Source: Sphingopyxis sp. MWB1
Lineage (GTDB): Bacteria > Pseudomonadota > Alphaproteobacteria > Sphingomonadales > Sphingomonadaceae
NCBI RefSeq assembly: GCF_000763945.1
Contig: NZ_JQFJ01000002.1
Location: forward strand, 2,221,501 to 2,285,500
Direction: 5' to 3'
DNA length: 64,000 bases
Shown: one piece after another, positions 1-9,020 of the stretch
Numbering within the stretch: the first letter of the stretch is position 1
Layout: each line of letters opens with the position of its first letter
The notes under the pieces: model-generated
What the model was told of the DNA's origin: nothing
What the model saw: the letters and a program-made list of their open reading frames with translations, nothing else
Database searches by the model: none
Program-made: the position numbers and the translations under genes

Positions 1-100
1 CCACTTTCCTTTGCCCGGCGGAAACCTGCAAGGGATAGAGGAAGAGACGGGACCATCGTCGCGGTGAAGGGGGGACGCCGCTCCTTGCGAAGGATCGTCC

Positions 101-268
101 ATGGCTTCCTCTATTCACCCTCCGCTTTCACGCTCGCAATCCCGCGCTTTTGGACGGCATCGCTTGCCCTTGGATTGTGAAGCGAGCGCGCAGCAACCGC
201 TGACGCGTGAAGAGTTGCGGCTGGTCGAGCGCATCCTGCGGCACTCGGCGCTGATGCGGCGGCGCTGA
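101..268 (+). CDS. Small basic hypothetical protein (55 aa)
   Basis: A short open frame of 55 codons opens with ATG six bases after an AAGGA ribosome site, which is a good spacing. The product is Arg-rich and ends in an amphipathic helix-like stretch (LTREELRLVERILR) followed by MRRR. No family is recognised. It lies in the same direction as the Atm1 exporter gene, with 78 bases between them. The good ribosome site and GC-rich codons argue for a real gene; the short length and lack of homology keep confidence moderate. It could be a small nucleic-acid-binding or regulatory peptide, but nothing in the sequence shows that. Confidence 0.45.
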   Translation: MASSIHPPLSRSQSRAFGRHRLPLDCEASAQQPLTREELRLVERILRHSALMRRR

Positions 269-346
269 ACCTTTCCAGCCTTGGCCCTTTAAGGCTTTGT
301 TTCCAGGAGCGGTTGGCGCACTGCGTCCCAGCCCCTACATGGCCCT

Positions 347-2155
347 ATGCCTCCTGATACCGCGATCACCCCCGGGCGCGAACCGCCGATCCTCCCGACG
401 CTCAAGCGCTTTCTCCCTTATCTCTGGCCCGCCGGGCATCGCGGGCACAAGCTGCGGATCATTTTTGCGGCGTTGATTGTCCTCGCGTCGAAAGCAGTGC
501 AGCTGTCGATGGGCTTCCTTTTTGGCGCGGCCATCGACCGCATGGCGCCGGGAATGGAAGCGGGGGTGGCGCTCGCCATCGGGCTGGTCCTTGCCTATGC
601 CGGCGCGCGCTTTGCCGGGGTGCTTTTCGACAATTTGCGCAATGTGGTGTTCGAACGCGTGGGGCAGGATGCGACGCGCGAACTTGCCACCACGACCTTT
701 ACCCATTTGCACAGCCTGTCGCTGCGCTTTCACCTTGCGCGGCGGACGGGGGAGGTAACGAAGGTGATTGAACGCGGAACGAAGAGCATCGACACCATGC
801 TCTATTTCCTGCTGTTCAATATTGCGCCGACGGTGATCGAGTTGATCGCGGTGCTGGTGATTTTCTGGACAAAGTTCAGCTTTGGTCTCGCCGGGGCGAC
901 GGCGGCGATGGTCGTTCTTTACATCCTCTTCACCCGCAAGGTGACCGACTGGCGCAACGCGCTGCGCGCGCGGATGAACGAGCTCGACACGCTGACCGTC
1001 GGGCGCAGCGTCGACAGCCTGCTCAATTATGAAACGGTCAAATATTTCAGCGCCGAAGAACGTGAGGCGGCGCGTTATCGCGACGTTGCCGACCAATATG
1101 CGCGCGCCGCGGTCAAAAGCGAAAACAGCCTCGCCTGGCTGAATATCGGGCAAAGCCTGATCACCAATGGCGCGATGGCGGGGGCGATGGCCTATACCGT
1201 CTGGGGCTGGTCGCGGGGTGAATTTGCGGTGGGCGATGTCGTGCTGGTCAACACATTGCTCGCGCAGCTTTTCCGCCCGCTCGACCTGCTCGGCATGGTC
1301 TATCGCACGATTCGCCAGGGGCTGATCGACATGGAGGCGATGTTCCGGCTGATCGACACGCCGCCCGAAGTGCGCGACGCCCCCGGCGCCCCGGCGCTGA
1401 AGGTTGCGGGCGCGGCGGTTGCCTTCGACAATGTCATCTTTGGCTATGACGAAGATCGCACCATCTTGAAGGGGGTGAGCTTTGCCGTCGGCGCGGGCGA
1501 GACGCTGGCGATTGTCGGCCCCTCGGGCGCGGGCAAATCGACCATCGCACGGCTGCTCTTTCGCTTTTACGACCCGCAGGGCGGGCGCGTGCTGATCGAC
1601 GGGCAGGATGTCGCCGGGGTGACGCAGCAAAGCCTGCGCGCCAGCATCGGCATCGTGCCGCAGGACACGGTACTGTTCAACGACAGCATCGGCTATAATA
1701 TCGCTTATGGCCGCGAAGGGGCGAGCGCCGAAGAGGTTGCCGCCGCCGCCAGGGGCGCTGCCATCGACGGCTTTATCACCAGCCTCCCCCATGGCTATGA
1801 AACCGAAGTGGGCGAGCGCGGGCTGAAATTGTCAGGCGGCGAAAAACAGCGCGTCGCCATTGCGCGCACCCTGCTCAAAAATCCGCCGTTGCTGATCCTT
1901 GATGAAGCGACAAGCGCGCTCGACAGCCGCACCGAAGCCGCGATTCAGGCGACGCTTGACCGTATCGCCGAGCGGCGCACGACGCTGGTGATCGCGCACC
2001 GCCTGTCCACCGTCGTCCATGCTGACCGTATCATCGTGCTCGACAAGGGGCGCGTTGCCGAAACGGGCACGCATGACGAATTGCTCGCGATGCGCGGCCT
2101 TTATGCCGACATGTGGGCGCGCCAGCAGGCCGAGCGCGAAGAGGGGACGGTTTAG
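347..2155 (+). CDS. atm1: Atm1-type ABC exporter (fused permease-ATPase)
   Basis: Half-transporter of the Atm1/HMT1 family (602 aa), which works as a homodimer in the inner membrane and exports glutathione-linked metal or persulfide compounds. The N-terminal two thirds is the six-helix ABC membrane domain. From about residue 355 the nucleotide-binding domain follows: Walker A GPSGAGKS near 390, signature LSGGEKQ near 494, Walker B LLILDEA near 514, then the H-loop in IAHRLS. The stretch FERVGQDATRE...LHSLSLRFHLARRTGEV matches my recollection of structurally solved Novosphingobium Atm1, and total length also fits. The start chosen gives MPPDTAITPG, like that homologue. No clear ribosome site precedes it, so it may be weakly translated or leaderless. 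It is convergent with the TelA/XpaC genes. Confidence 0.93.
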   Translation: MPPDTAITPGREPPILPTLKRFLPYLWPAGHRGHKLRIIFAALIVLASKAVQLSMGFLFGAAIDRMAPGMEAGVALAIGLVLAYAGARFAGVLFDNLRNVVFERVGQDATRELATTTFTHLHSLSLRFHLARRTGEVTKVIERGTKSIDTMLYFLLFNIAPTVIELIAVLVIFWTKFSFGLAGATAAMVVLYILFTRKVTDWRNALRARMNELDTLTVGRSVDSLLNYETVKYFSAEEREAARYRDVADQYARAAVKSENSLAWLNIGQSLITNGAMAGAMAYTVWGWSRGEFAVGDVVLVNTLLAQLFRPLDLLGMVYRTIRQGLIDMEAMFRLIDTPPEVRDAPGAPALKVAGAAVAFDNVIFGYDEDRTILKGVSFAVGAGETLAIVGPSGAGKSTIARLLFRFYDPQGGRVLIDGQDVAGVTQQSLRASIGIVPQDTVLFNDSIGYNIAYGREGASAEEVAAAARGAAIDGFITSLPHGYETEVGERGLKLSGGEKQRVAIARTLLKNPPLLILDEATSALDSRTEAAIQATLDRIAERRTTLVIAHRLSTVVHADRIIVLDKGRVAETGTHDELLAMRGLYADMWARQQAEREEGTV

Positions 2156-2207
2156 GGGCGCGCGAAGGTCAAGGCGAGAGGGCGGGGATAAGCCTGCCCT
2201 AAGTTCG

Positions 2208-2933
2208 TCAGCTCTTGGCCGCCCCCTCTTCGCCGTCAATTCCCTGATATTTAAGCTGAAGATAGCGTTCGCGCGTCGCGAGCTTGTCGAGTTCGCCCGC
2301 GGCAAGGGTGCGGGCGGCGTCGCCGATTTCGCGTTCGAGCATCTGCAAACCGCCGACCAGCGTGTCGTCGGGGGTGCGTCCGGCATGGGCTTCCTTGCGA
2401 AGCCCGGCGGGAATGCGCTGATATCCGGCGACCAGTTCGGGCAGATCTTCGCCCACCAGCTTACGGATATTGGCTGCCGCCGGGGTGGCGGGGTCGAGGT
2501 TTTGAAGCTGCGGCGCGAGCAGGTCGAGCTGGACCCCGATGCCATCGACCAGCTGGCGCGCGGGCGCGGGGAGCGCGGGGCGCTGTGCTTCCAGCCAGAT
2601 TTCGGTGCGTCCGGCGAGCTGCTTCAAATCGGTCTTGGGCAGGTCGGCCTGGCGCGGTTCGGGGAAGGGCGGCCATTTGCCGAACAGCACGGCCACGCCG
2701 ATCAGCAGCACGACAAGCGCGAGCAGCCCGGTGAAGCCCAGCGGCTGGATCAGCGCGCCGAAGATCGCGGCGCCAAGCAGCACGACCCCGCCCGCGATGA
2801 GCACGCGCCCCATTTTCTTGAACAGATGCTGGCGGCGCAGCGCCACGCTTTTGGTGCCAATGGGGCGGCGGCGCTCGTGCGAGCGTTCAATCGCGGCTTC
2901 GGCCGCGACGCGGACCTTGTCGACTTCGCTCAT
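2208..2933 (-). CDS. XpaC-like membrane protein (TelA partner)
   Basis: Protein of 241 aa with a basic N-terminal segment, two adjacent membrane helices (about residues 45-85, separated by a short QPLG turn) and a long cytoplasmic helical region. This layout is that of the XpaC family (5-bromo-4-chloroindolyl phosphate hydrolysis protein), commonly encoded next to TelA. The gene starts only 11 bases after the TelA stop and is surely in the same transcript. An in-frame GTG two codons earlier is an alternative start. The biochemical role of XpaC is not known. The family call is from layout and neighbour and is less certain than TelA. Confidence 0.7.
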   Translation of the reverse strand: MSEVDKVRVAAEAAIERSHERRRPIGTKSVALRRQHLFKKMGRVLIAGGVVLLGAAIFGALIQPLGFTGLLALVVLLIGVAVLFGKWPPFPEPRQADLPKTDLKQLAGRTEIWLEAQRPALPAPARQLVDGIGVQLDLLAPQLQNLDPATPAAANIRKLVGEDLPELVAGYQRIPAGLRKEAHAGRTPDDTLVGGLQMLEREIGDAARTLAAGELDKLATRERYLQLKYQGIDGEEGAAKS

Positions 2934-2944
2934 CGTCACCCGGC

Positions 2945-4156
2945 TCAGCTTTCGATCGCGGCGAGCGGGCTGTCGGCGCCGCCGACGCTCGCCTGCGCCT
3001 GCGATGCGCCCTCGGCGCGGGCGATATAGCCCTTCGACTTGGCGACTTCGCCTTCCAGCGCGGTCACGGTCGTTTTCATCGTGTCGAGCGCCTTCAGCTT
3101 GAAGCTGTCGATCTCGTCCATCGTGTCATAGATATTCTGGAAGGCGCGTTGCAGCGTTTCCATCGGGATGGTGCTCGACGCCGCCTGTTCATGGATACGC
3201 GCCGTATTTTCCTTCAGCATTTTCGACGTGCCGTCGATGATGTTCGCGGTGGTGGAGTTGAGCGCGGTAATCTGTTCGAGCACCAGCTTTTGATTGGTCA
3301 TCGCCTGCGCGACGGTGATCGCGGTTTTCAAGGCGCCGACGGTAGTGGTCGAGGCGCGGTCGACGCCCTTCACCAGTTCGACATTATTCTTTTTGACCAG
3401 ATCGAGCGCGAGATAGCCCTGCACCGTCACTGCCATCTGGGTGAGCAGATCCTGCGTGCGCTGGCGCGCATAGAAAAGCGCATTTTCGCGGATCACCTTC
3501 GCCTTGGCGGGATCGGTGCCGTCGAGTTCATTCGCCTTGGCTTCGAGCCGTTCGTCGAGGGTGCGGGCGATGTGGACCATCTGTTCCAGCTTGCCCATCG
3601 ATTCCCACATCTTGCGGCGCTCGACGTCGATGGCGGCATTGTCCATCAGCAGCTCGTCCTTGCCATTGGCAAGCGCGGTCAGAACACCGCTGATGTGCGA
3701 CTGTGCGCTGCGATATTGGGCGAAATAATTGCCGACGCGCCCCCCGAAAATCTTGTCGAGAATGCCGCGCTTGGTGAGCAGCTTGCCATTGGCCGACGGG
3801 TCGAGCCGCTCGACCGTGTTGCGCAGTTCGATGAGGTTGGAGCCAATGTCATTGTCGCGCTCCATCGCCTTGACCGGCCGGTCGAGAAAGCGGTTCGAAT
3901 GGCTCGCCGCCTCCAGCATTTCCTTGCGGCCCATATTGGTGATCTGGTCGATGCGCTTGCCGAATTCGGGGGAATTTTCATCCTGCGCGACGAGGTCGTC
4001 GATGAAGCTGTCGACCCGCTCGTCGAGCTTCGACTTTTGCTCGGTCGAAAGGGGGACCAGCCCGGCCGCCCTTTCCGGCGTTACCGCGGACACGGGTTCG
4101 GGCGGGGACAGTTTCAGATCGTCCGTCGCGGTCGCGGTTGCAGTCTGTTCGCTCAT
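2945..4156 (-). CDS. telA: Toxic anion resistance protein, TelA family
   Basis: TelA/KlaA family protein, 403 aa, cytoplasmic and mostly helical. Members are linked to tellurite, antibiotic and membrane-stress tolerance, but the molecular activity is unknown. The core with NPSGNxLL-like RLDPSANGKLL, the glycine turn DKIFGGRVGNYFAQY and the repeated helical heptads around residues 150-370 are typical of the family. The ATG at 4156 is chosen because GAAGGA lies about seven bases upstream; an earlier in-frame ATG at 4219 would run into the stop of the next gene and has no ribosome site. First gene of a two-gene operon with the XpaC-like protein. Confidence 0.87.
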   Translation of the reverse strand: MSEQTATATATDDLKLSPPEPVSAVTPERAAGLVPLSTEQKSKLDERVDSFIDDLVAQDENSPEFGKRIDQITNMGRKEMLEAASHSNRFLDRPVKAMERDNDIGSNLIELRNTVERLDPSANGKLLTKRGILDKIFGGRVGNYFAQYRSAQSHISGVLTALANGKDELLMDNAAIDVERRKMWESMGKLEQMVHIARTLDERLEAKANELDGTDPAKAKVIRENALFYARQRTQDLLTQMAVTVQGYLALDLVKKNNVELVKGVDRASTTTVGALKTAITVAQAMTNQKLVLEQITALNSTTANIIDGTSKMLKENTARIHEQAASSTIPMETLQRAFQNIYDTMDEIDSFKLKALDTMKTTVTALEGEVAKSKGYIARAEGASQAQASVGGADSPLAAIES

Positions 4157-4218
4157 TCCGGTTCCTTCTACCCCGATGCCGCCGCCAATATGGCATGCGA
4201 GTCTGTGTTGTTCAAGCA

Positions 4219-5178
4219 CTACACCTCTGGCGACCGGTTCAGCAGCGGCGCGATCCAGGCCGAGAGGATGAGCTGCGCCATATGATAGACGAGGATGGGC
4301 ACCAGCACCATGCCCGCCGTCGCGGGCGGGAAGAGAGTGGCGGCGAGCGGCGCGCCCACCGCGATGCTTTTCTGTGCACCCGAAAAAAGCAGGGTGATGC
4401 GGTCAGCGCGCGCAAGGCGCAAGGCGCCGCCGAGACCCCAGGCGCCGCCGAAGGCGAGCGCGAGCAACAGGGCGACCGCCGCCAGCACCAGCGCGATCTC
4501 GCGCGTGTCGAGCTGATCCCAGATGCCTGCAACGACGGCGGCGGAAAAGGCGACATAGACGGCGATGGCGATGGCGCTGCGGTCCATCAGCGTCGCGAGG
4601 CCGCGATGCGCGAGCACCCAGGGGCGCAGCCAGCGCTGAGCCAATTGGCCGAGGATGAAGGGCAACAGCAGGATGAGCATGATACGCAGTGCCGCCCCGC
4701 CGCTGATATCGCCCTCGCTGCCCGCGAGCAGCGCGAAAAGCAGCGGCGCGGCGATCACGCCCGAAAGGTTGAGCAGCGCGGCGGCAACGACGCTGGCGGC
4801 GACATTCCCCCCCGCCATCGAACTGGCGGCGGTCGCCGACTGGACCGTTGAAGGGAGAATGCCGAGGAAGAGAAAGCCGAGCGCGAGCGTGGCGGGGAGC
4901 AGCGGGGCGAGCGCCGCCTGCGCGCCAAGGCCAAGCAGCGCCATGGCGCCGAAGCAGAAAAGGAGCGCGCCGCCCTGCAATTTCCAGTTGCGGATTCCGT
5001 GGAGCACTTCATCGCGCGGCAGGCGCACGCCGTTGAGGAAAAAGAGCAGGATGATCGCGGCGGTCGACAGCGCCTCGGCCACCGGCACCCCGGCGCCGCG
5101 CACGGGCAGCAGGCTGGCGATGACGAGGGTTGCGAGGAGCACCGGGACGAAGCGGTCGGGGAAGAGGCGCGCGAGCAT
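4219..5178 (-). CDS. Bile acid:sodium symporter family carrier (SBF-like)
   Basis: Integral membrane protein of 319 aa with about ten hydrophobic segments, matching the SBF-like/YfeH branch of the bile acid:sodium symporter superfamily. The discontinuous-helix signatures are visible: GILPSTVQSATAASSMAGGNVA near residues 106-128 and SGAQKSIAVGAPLA near 263-276, which in the superfamily line the substrate and cation site. The substrate is not predictable from sequence. It starts about 100 bases from the divergent nucleosidase gene and ends 62 bases before telA on the same strand, so it may be co-transcribed with telA and the XpaC-like gene. Confidence 0.85.
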   Translation of the reverse strand: MLARLFPDRFVPVLLATLVIASLLPVRGAGVPVAEALSTAAIILLFFLNGVRLPRDEVLHGIRNWKLQGGALLFCFGAMALLGLGAQAALAPLLPATLALGFLFLGILPSTVQSATAASSMAGGNVAASVVAAALLNLSGVIAAPLLFALLAGSEGDISGGAALRIMLILLLPFILGQLAQRWLRPWVLAHRGLATLMDRSAIAIAVYVAFSAAVVAGIWDQLDTREIALVLAAVALLLALAFGGAWGLGGALRLARADRITLLFSGAQKSIAVGAPLAATLFPPATAGMVLVPILVYHMAQLILSAWIAPLLNRSPEV

Positions 5179-5292
5179 GTCCTGGCGATGGCGCGATGCG
5201 GCCCCCTTTGCAAGATGATCGTCGCCTCCGTCTGCGCGCGGGGGACGGGCTGGTCATTTGCATCGCGCGCGAAGCCGCCTATGCAAAACGCC

Positions 5293-5952
5293 ATGGCCCG
5301 CATCCTGATCCTCGCCGCTCTTCCCGAAGAAGCCTCCGCCCTTTTTCCCGATATGGGCACGGAGCAAGCTGGGCCCTTCGCGGTGCGGCACCTGACGGGG
5401 CATGGCCATGATCTCGCCATCGCGACCTGCGGGCTGGGCAAGGTCCATGCCGCGCTTTGCGCCGGGATGCTGGGCGGCGAGGCCGACCTGTTGCTGATGA
5501 GCGGGACCTGCGGGTCGCTGGGCGCGGCGCCCGGCGCCTATTGGACCGCGGAGGCGGTGCAGCATGATTATGGCGCCGCGCATCCGGGAGCTTTTCGCCG
5601 CTATCGCGCGGGCGAATGGCCGATGGGGGAAGCGGGCGAGGCGCATTTTTCCGCGATGCCCGATCCGGGCGTCGGCCTGCCCCATGCGCGGATCGCCAGC
5701 GGCGACAGCTTCATCGCCTGCCCCGACGCGGCGGCCGGTCTGGCGGCCACATTGGGGGTGACATTGGTCGATATGGAAGTCGCTGCGGTGGCGCAGGCGG
5801 CGGCGCGGCTGGGCAAGCCCTGGGCCGCGATCAAGGCGGTCACCGACGAAGCCAATGGTGACAGCGCAGGCGATTTCCACGCCAATCTGGTGCGCGCCGC
5901 GCGTCACGCGGGCGAGCAGGTCGAGCGGCTGGTGGCGACGCTGCCCTCGTAA
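5293..5952 (+). CDS. mtn: 5'-methylthioadenosine/S-adenosylhomocysteine nucleosidase-like protein
   Basis: Nucleoside phosphorylase-fold hydrolase of 219 aa, expected to cleave the glycosidic bond of MTA or SAH in methionine salvage and methyl-cycle detoxification. Key family residues are present: the N-terminal LPEEA glutamate, the phosphate-loop-like MSGTCGSLG, the purine/ribose-binding DMEVAAVA and the catalytic aspartate in AVTDEAN. The start MARILILAALPEEA is chosen because it fits the family N-terminus; an ATG four codons upstream (5281) is possible and no strong ribosome site decides. Other members of this fold, such as hopanoid or futalosine nucleosidases, cannot be excluded. Confidence 0.8.
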   Translation: MARILILAALPEEASALFPDMGTEQAGPFAVRHLTGHGHDLAIATCGLGKVHAALCAGMLGGEADLLLMSGTCGSLGAAPGAYWTAEAVQHDYGAAHPGAFRRYRAGEWPMGEAGEAHFSAMPDPGVGLPHARIASGDSFIACPDAAAGLAATLGVTLVDMEVAAVAQAAARLGKPWAAIKAVTDEANGDSAGDFHANLVRAARHAGEQVERLVATLPS

Positions 5953-6036
5953 CGTGCGTCCATGCCCCCTCGGGGGCAGCGAGGCCGATCTGGCGCTTTC
6001 CTATTTTTCGCGCGCGCCTATATCCTGTGTCATTCC

Positions 6037-8205
6037 ATGACCCGCGCCCGCGTCCTTCTTCTTAACGCCGCCCTCGGCCCGCTTGACTATCGGGTGCCGG
6101 AGGGCGAGGCCGCGCCGCTCGGCAGCGTCGTGATCGCGCCGCTCGGTCCGCGGCGGCTTGGCGGGGTGGTGTGGGAAGATGAAAGCTTTGGCGCGCCCGA
6201 CCCCGTTGGCGACAACAGGCTGCGCAGCCTTTATGAAATCGTGGCGATCCCGCCGGTTCCCGCGCCGCTGCGCCGCCTCGTCGAATGGACGAGCGACTAT
6301 TATCTGGCGCCCCCCGGTGCGGTACTGCGCATGGTGCTTCCCGGCGTCGCCTTTGCCGATGCGCGCCGCCCTATCGTCGAATATCGTGCGACCGGCGAAT
6401 TGCCGAAACGCATGACGCCGCAACGGACCGTCGCGATGGAGATGATCGGCGACCGGCAAGGCACGGTGCGCGAACTGTCGGCGCTGGCGAAGGTCAGCGA
6501 AGCGGTGATTCGCGGGCTGGTGCAAACGGGCGCGCTCGAAGCGGTGAGCGTCGCCGCCGACGCGCCCTATCCCGCGCCCGACCCCGGCTTTGCCCCGCCC
6601 GATCTGTCGGAAGAACAGACCGCCGCGGCGCAGACGCTTCGCGATGCAGTCGCGGCGCGAAAGTTCGAGACGCTTCTCCTCGACGGGGTGACCGGATCGG
6701 GCAAGACCGAAGTCTATATGGAGGCGGTGGCCGAAGCGGTGCGCGCGGGGCGGCAGGTGCTGATCCTGCTTCCCGAAATTGCGCTGACCGAACCGATGCT
6801 GACGCGCTTTGCCGCGCGTTTCGGCTGTGAGCCGGTCGCCTGGCATTCGGGGCTGCGCCAGGCCGAGCGCCGCCGCGCCTGGCATGCTATTGCGCGCGGC
6901 GAGGCGAAAATCGTTGTTGGTGCGCGTTCCGCCCTCTTCCTTCCCTATGCCAATCTCGGCGCGATTATCGTCGATGAAGCGCATGAAACCAGCTTCAAAC
7001 AGGAAGATGGCGTCCATTATCACGCGCGCGACGTCGCGGTGATGCGCGGCTCTTTCGAAGGGCTGCCGGTGATCCTCGCCAGCGCGACCCCCGCGCTCGA
7101 AAGTCTCGCGATGGTCGAGGCGGGGCGCTATCGCCATATTGCGCTGCCCGCGCGCTATGGCGGGGCGCGGCTGCCTGATCTCGCCGCCATCGACATGCGC
7201 GCCGATCCGCCCGACCGCGGCCATTGGCTCGCGCCGCCGCTCGTCGAAGCGCTTGCTGACCGGTTGCAAAAGGGCGAGCAGAGCCTGCTTTTCCTCAACC
7301 GCCGGGGCTTTGCGCCGCTTACCCTCTGTCGCACCTGCGGGCATCGCATCCAGTGCCCCAATTGCACCGCCTGGATGGTCGAGCACCGGCTCGTCCACCG
7401 CCTCGCCTGCCACCATTGCGGCCATGTCATGCCGCCGCCGCGCCTGTGTCCCGAATGCGAGGATGAGGACAGCCTCGTCGCCTGCGGCCCCGGCGTCGAG
7501 CGCGTCGCTGACGAGGTCAAGCTGCGCTTCCCCGACGCGCGCACCGCTATCGTCACCAGCGATACTTTGTGGTCGCCCGCCAAGGCCGCCGAATTTATCG
7601 ACAATGTCGAGGGCGGGCTGGTTGATATCATCATCGGCACCCAGCTTGTGACCAAGGGTTATCATTTCCCCAACCTCACCCTCGTTGGCGTGGTCGATGC
7701 CGACCTTGGCCTCGATGGCGGCGATTTGCGCGCGTCCGAACGCACCTTTCAACAGATTGCACAGGTCGCGGGGCGCGCGGGGCGCGGGGCGAAGCCCGGC
7801 GAAGTGCTGATCCAGACGCGCGTTCCCGATGCACCGGTCATGGCGGCGCTCGTCGCGAACGACCGCGATGGCTTTTATGCCGCCGAGGCCGCCGCGCGCA
7901 AAACGGCAGGCGCGCCGCCCTATGGCCGCTTTGCCGCGCTGATCATCTCGTCAGAAGAGATGGAAGTGGCGCGCGGCGTCGCGCAGCGATTGGGGCAGAA
8001 AGCCCCCGTGCTCGACGGCCTGTCTATCTATGGCCCCGCGCCCGCGCCGCTAGCGATGCTGCGCGGACGCCATCGTTTCCGCCTGCTCCTCCACGCCCCG
8101 CGCAGCTTCGACCTGCAAGGCGCCATCCGCGACTGGGTCGGCAGCATCGACTGGCCCGCCAAGGCGCGCCTCGCCATCGACATTGATCCTTACAGCTTCG
8201 TCTGA
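6037..8205 (+). CDS. priA: Primosomal protein N' (replication restart helicase PriA)
   Basis: PriA, 722 aa, 3'-5' helicase that recognises stalled or collapsed forks and reloads the replisome. N-terminal DNA-binding domain (residues 1-180), Walker A GVTGSGKTE near 216, DEAH box near 312, then a zinc-binding insert with the paired cysteines CRTC, CPNC, CHHC and CPEC between about 430 and 475, and the C-terminal helicase lobe with VAGRAGRG. All elements are intact and length is normal. The ATG giving MTRARVLLLNAALGPLDYRV is chosen because conservation starts there. It is convergent with the PEP-mutase-like gene, only 12 bases apart. Confidence 0.96.
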   Translation: MTRARVLLLNAALGPLDYRVPEGEAAPLGSVVIAPLGPRRLGGVVWEDESFGAPDPVGDNRLRSLYEIVAIPPVPAPLRRLVEWTSDYYLAPPGAVLRMVLPGVAFADARRPIVEYRATGELPKRMTPQRTVAMEMIGDRQGTVRELSALAKVSEAVIRGLVQTGALEAVSVAADAPYPAPDPGFAPPDLSEEQTAAAQTLRDAVAARKFETLLLDGVTGSGKTEVYMEAVAEAVRAGRQVLILLPEIALTEPMLTRFAARFGCEPVAWHSGLRQAERRRAWHAIARGEAKIVVGARSALFLPYANLGAIIVDEAHETSFKQEDGVHYHARDVAVMRGSFEGLPVILASATPALESLAMVEAGRYRHIALPARYGGARLPDLAAIDMRADPPDRGHWLAPPLVEALADRLQKGEQSLLFLNRRGFAPLTLCRTCGHRIQCPNCTAWMVEHRLVHRLACHHCGHVMPPPRLCPECEDEDSLVACGPGVERVADEVKLRFPDARTAIVTSDTLWSPAKAAEFIDNVEGGLVDIIIGTQLVTKGYHFPNLTLVGVVDADLGLDGGDLRASERTFQQIAQVAGRAGRGAKPGEVLIQTRVPDAPVMAALVANDRDGFYAAEAAARKTAGAPPYGRFAALIISSEEMEVARGVAQRLGQKAPVLDGLSIYGPAPAPLAMLRGRHRFRLLLHAPRSFDLQGAIRDWVGSIDWPAKARLAIDIDPYSFV

Positions 8206-8217
8206 ACGCCCCCGGCG

Positions 8218-8976
8218 TCAGTAATCGGGTTCGCTGCCGCCCAGCACCTGCTGGGCCTGTGCGGTCAGCCAGGCCATGGCAGCGGCCCAGGGTTGGTGGC
8301 CGTGGCTGATCCGCGCGACACCAAGGCCTGCGAGTTCACGGTGCGTCGGGCCGCCCTTCCCGCGCAAGATATTGACGGGCAGGGGGGAGGCTTCGCAGAT
8401 GGCGGCGATGCATTTGGGGTCGAGGAGGAAGGGGACGAAGAGTGATCCTGCTCCGGCATCGGCATAGGCGCGCGCGCGTTCGAGCGTTGCGGCGACCAGC
8501 GCATCGCCATCTCTCGCAATATCGCCCCCGCGAAAAACGTCGCAGCGCGCGTTGACGAAAATGCCCGTGTCGGCGGCGGCGCGATAGCGGGCCTGTGCAT
8601 CGGAAATCGAAAGCAGCGCGGTGTCGCCGGGCATCCGGTCTTCCATATTGATGCCCACCGCGCCCGCGGCTTTGGCCTGCGCGACCGAGGCGCCTACCGC
8701 CGCAGCGTCGGTGCCATAGCCCGATTCCATATCGATGGTAACGGGAAGGTCGGTTACGGCGAGAATCCGCGCGAGATTATCCAGCGCATACTCCAACGGA
8801 AAATCCTCGCCATCGGCGCGCCCCTGCGCACCCGCGACCCCAAAGCTGCCGGTAGCGATCGCCTTCGCACCTGCCGCCGCAACCGCCCGCGCGCTGCCCG
8901 CGTCCCAGATATTGACGAGGATCAGCGGATCGCCCGGAACATGCAGTGCGGCAAAGGCGCGGGTCTTGTCGGTCAT
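8218..8976 (-). CDS. Isocitrate lyase/PEP mutase superfamily protein
   Basis: TIM-barrel protein of 252 aa from the isocitrate lyase/phosphoenolpyruvate mutase superfamily. Visible signatures are LVNIWDAGSARAV near the N-terminus, TIDMESGYG near residue 80 and the metal-binding GINMEDR near 110. The KKCGH loop of true isocitrate lyases is absent, so it is one of the small uncharacterised paralogues (a C-C or C-P bond lyase of unknown substrate). It is the last gene of a probable operon with the two DUF1203 genes and ada, 44 bases after ada. Confidence 0.85.
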   Translation of the reverse strand: MTDKTRAFAALHVPGDPLILVNIWDAGSARAVAAAGAKAIATGSFGVAGAQGRADGEDFPLEYALDNLARILAVTDLPVTIDMESGYGTDAAAVGASVAQAKAAGAVGINMEDRMPGDTALLSISDAQARYRAAADTGIFVNARCDVFRGGDIARDGDALVAATLERARAYADAGAGSLFVPFLLDPKCIAAICEASPLPVNILRGKGGPTHRELAGLGVARISHGHQPWAAAMAWLTAQAQQVLGGSEPDY

Positions 8977-9020
8977 ATATTCGGTCCTTTTCGCTTGCCG
9001 GGGGGCACCCGGCCTTATCC

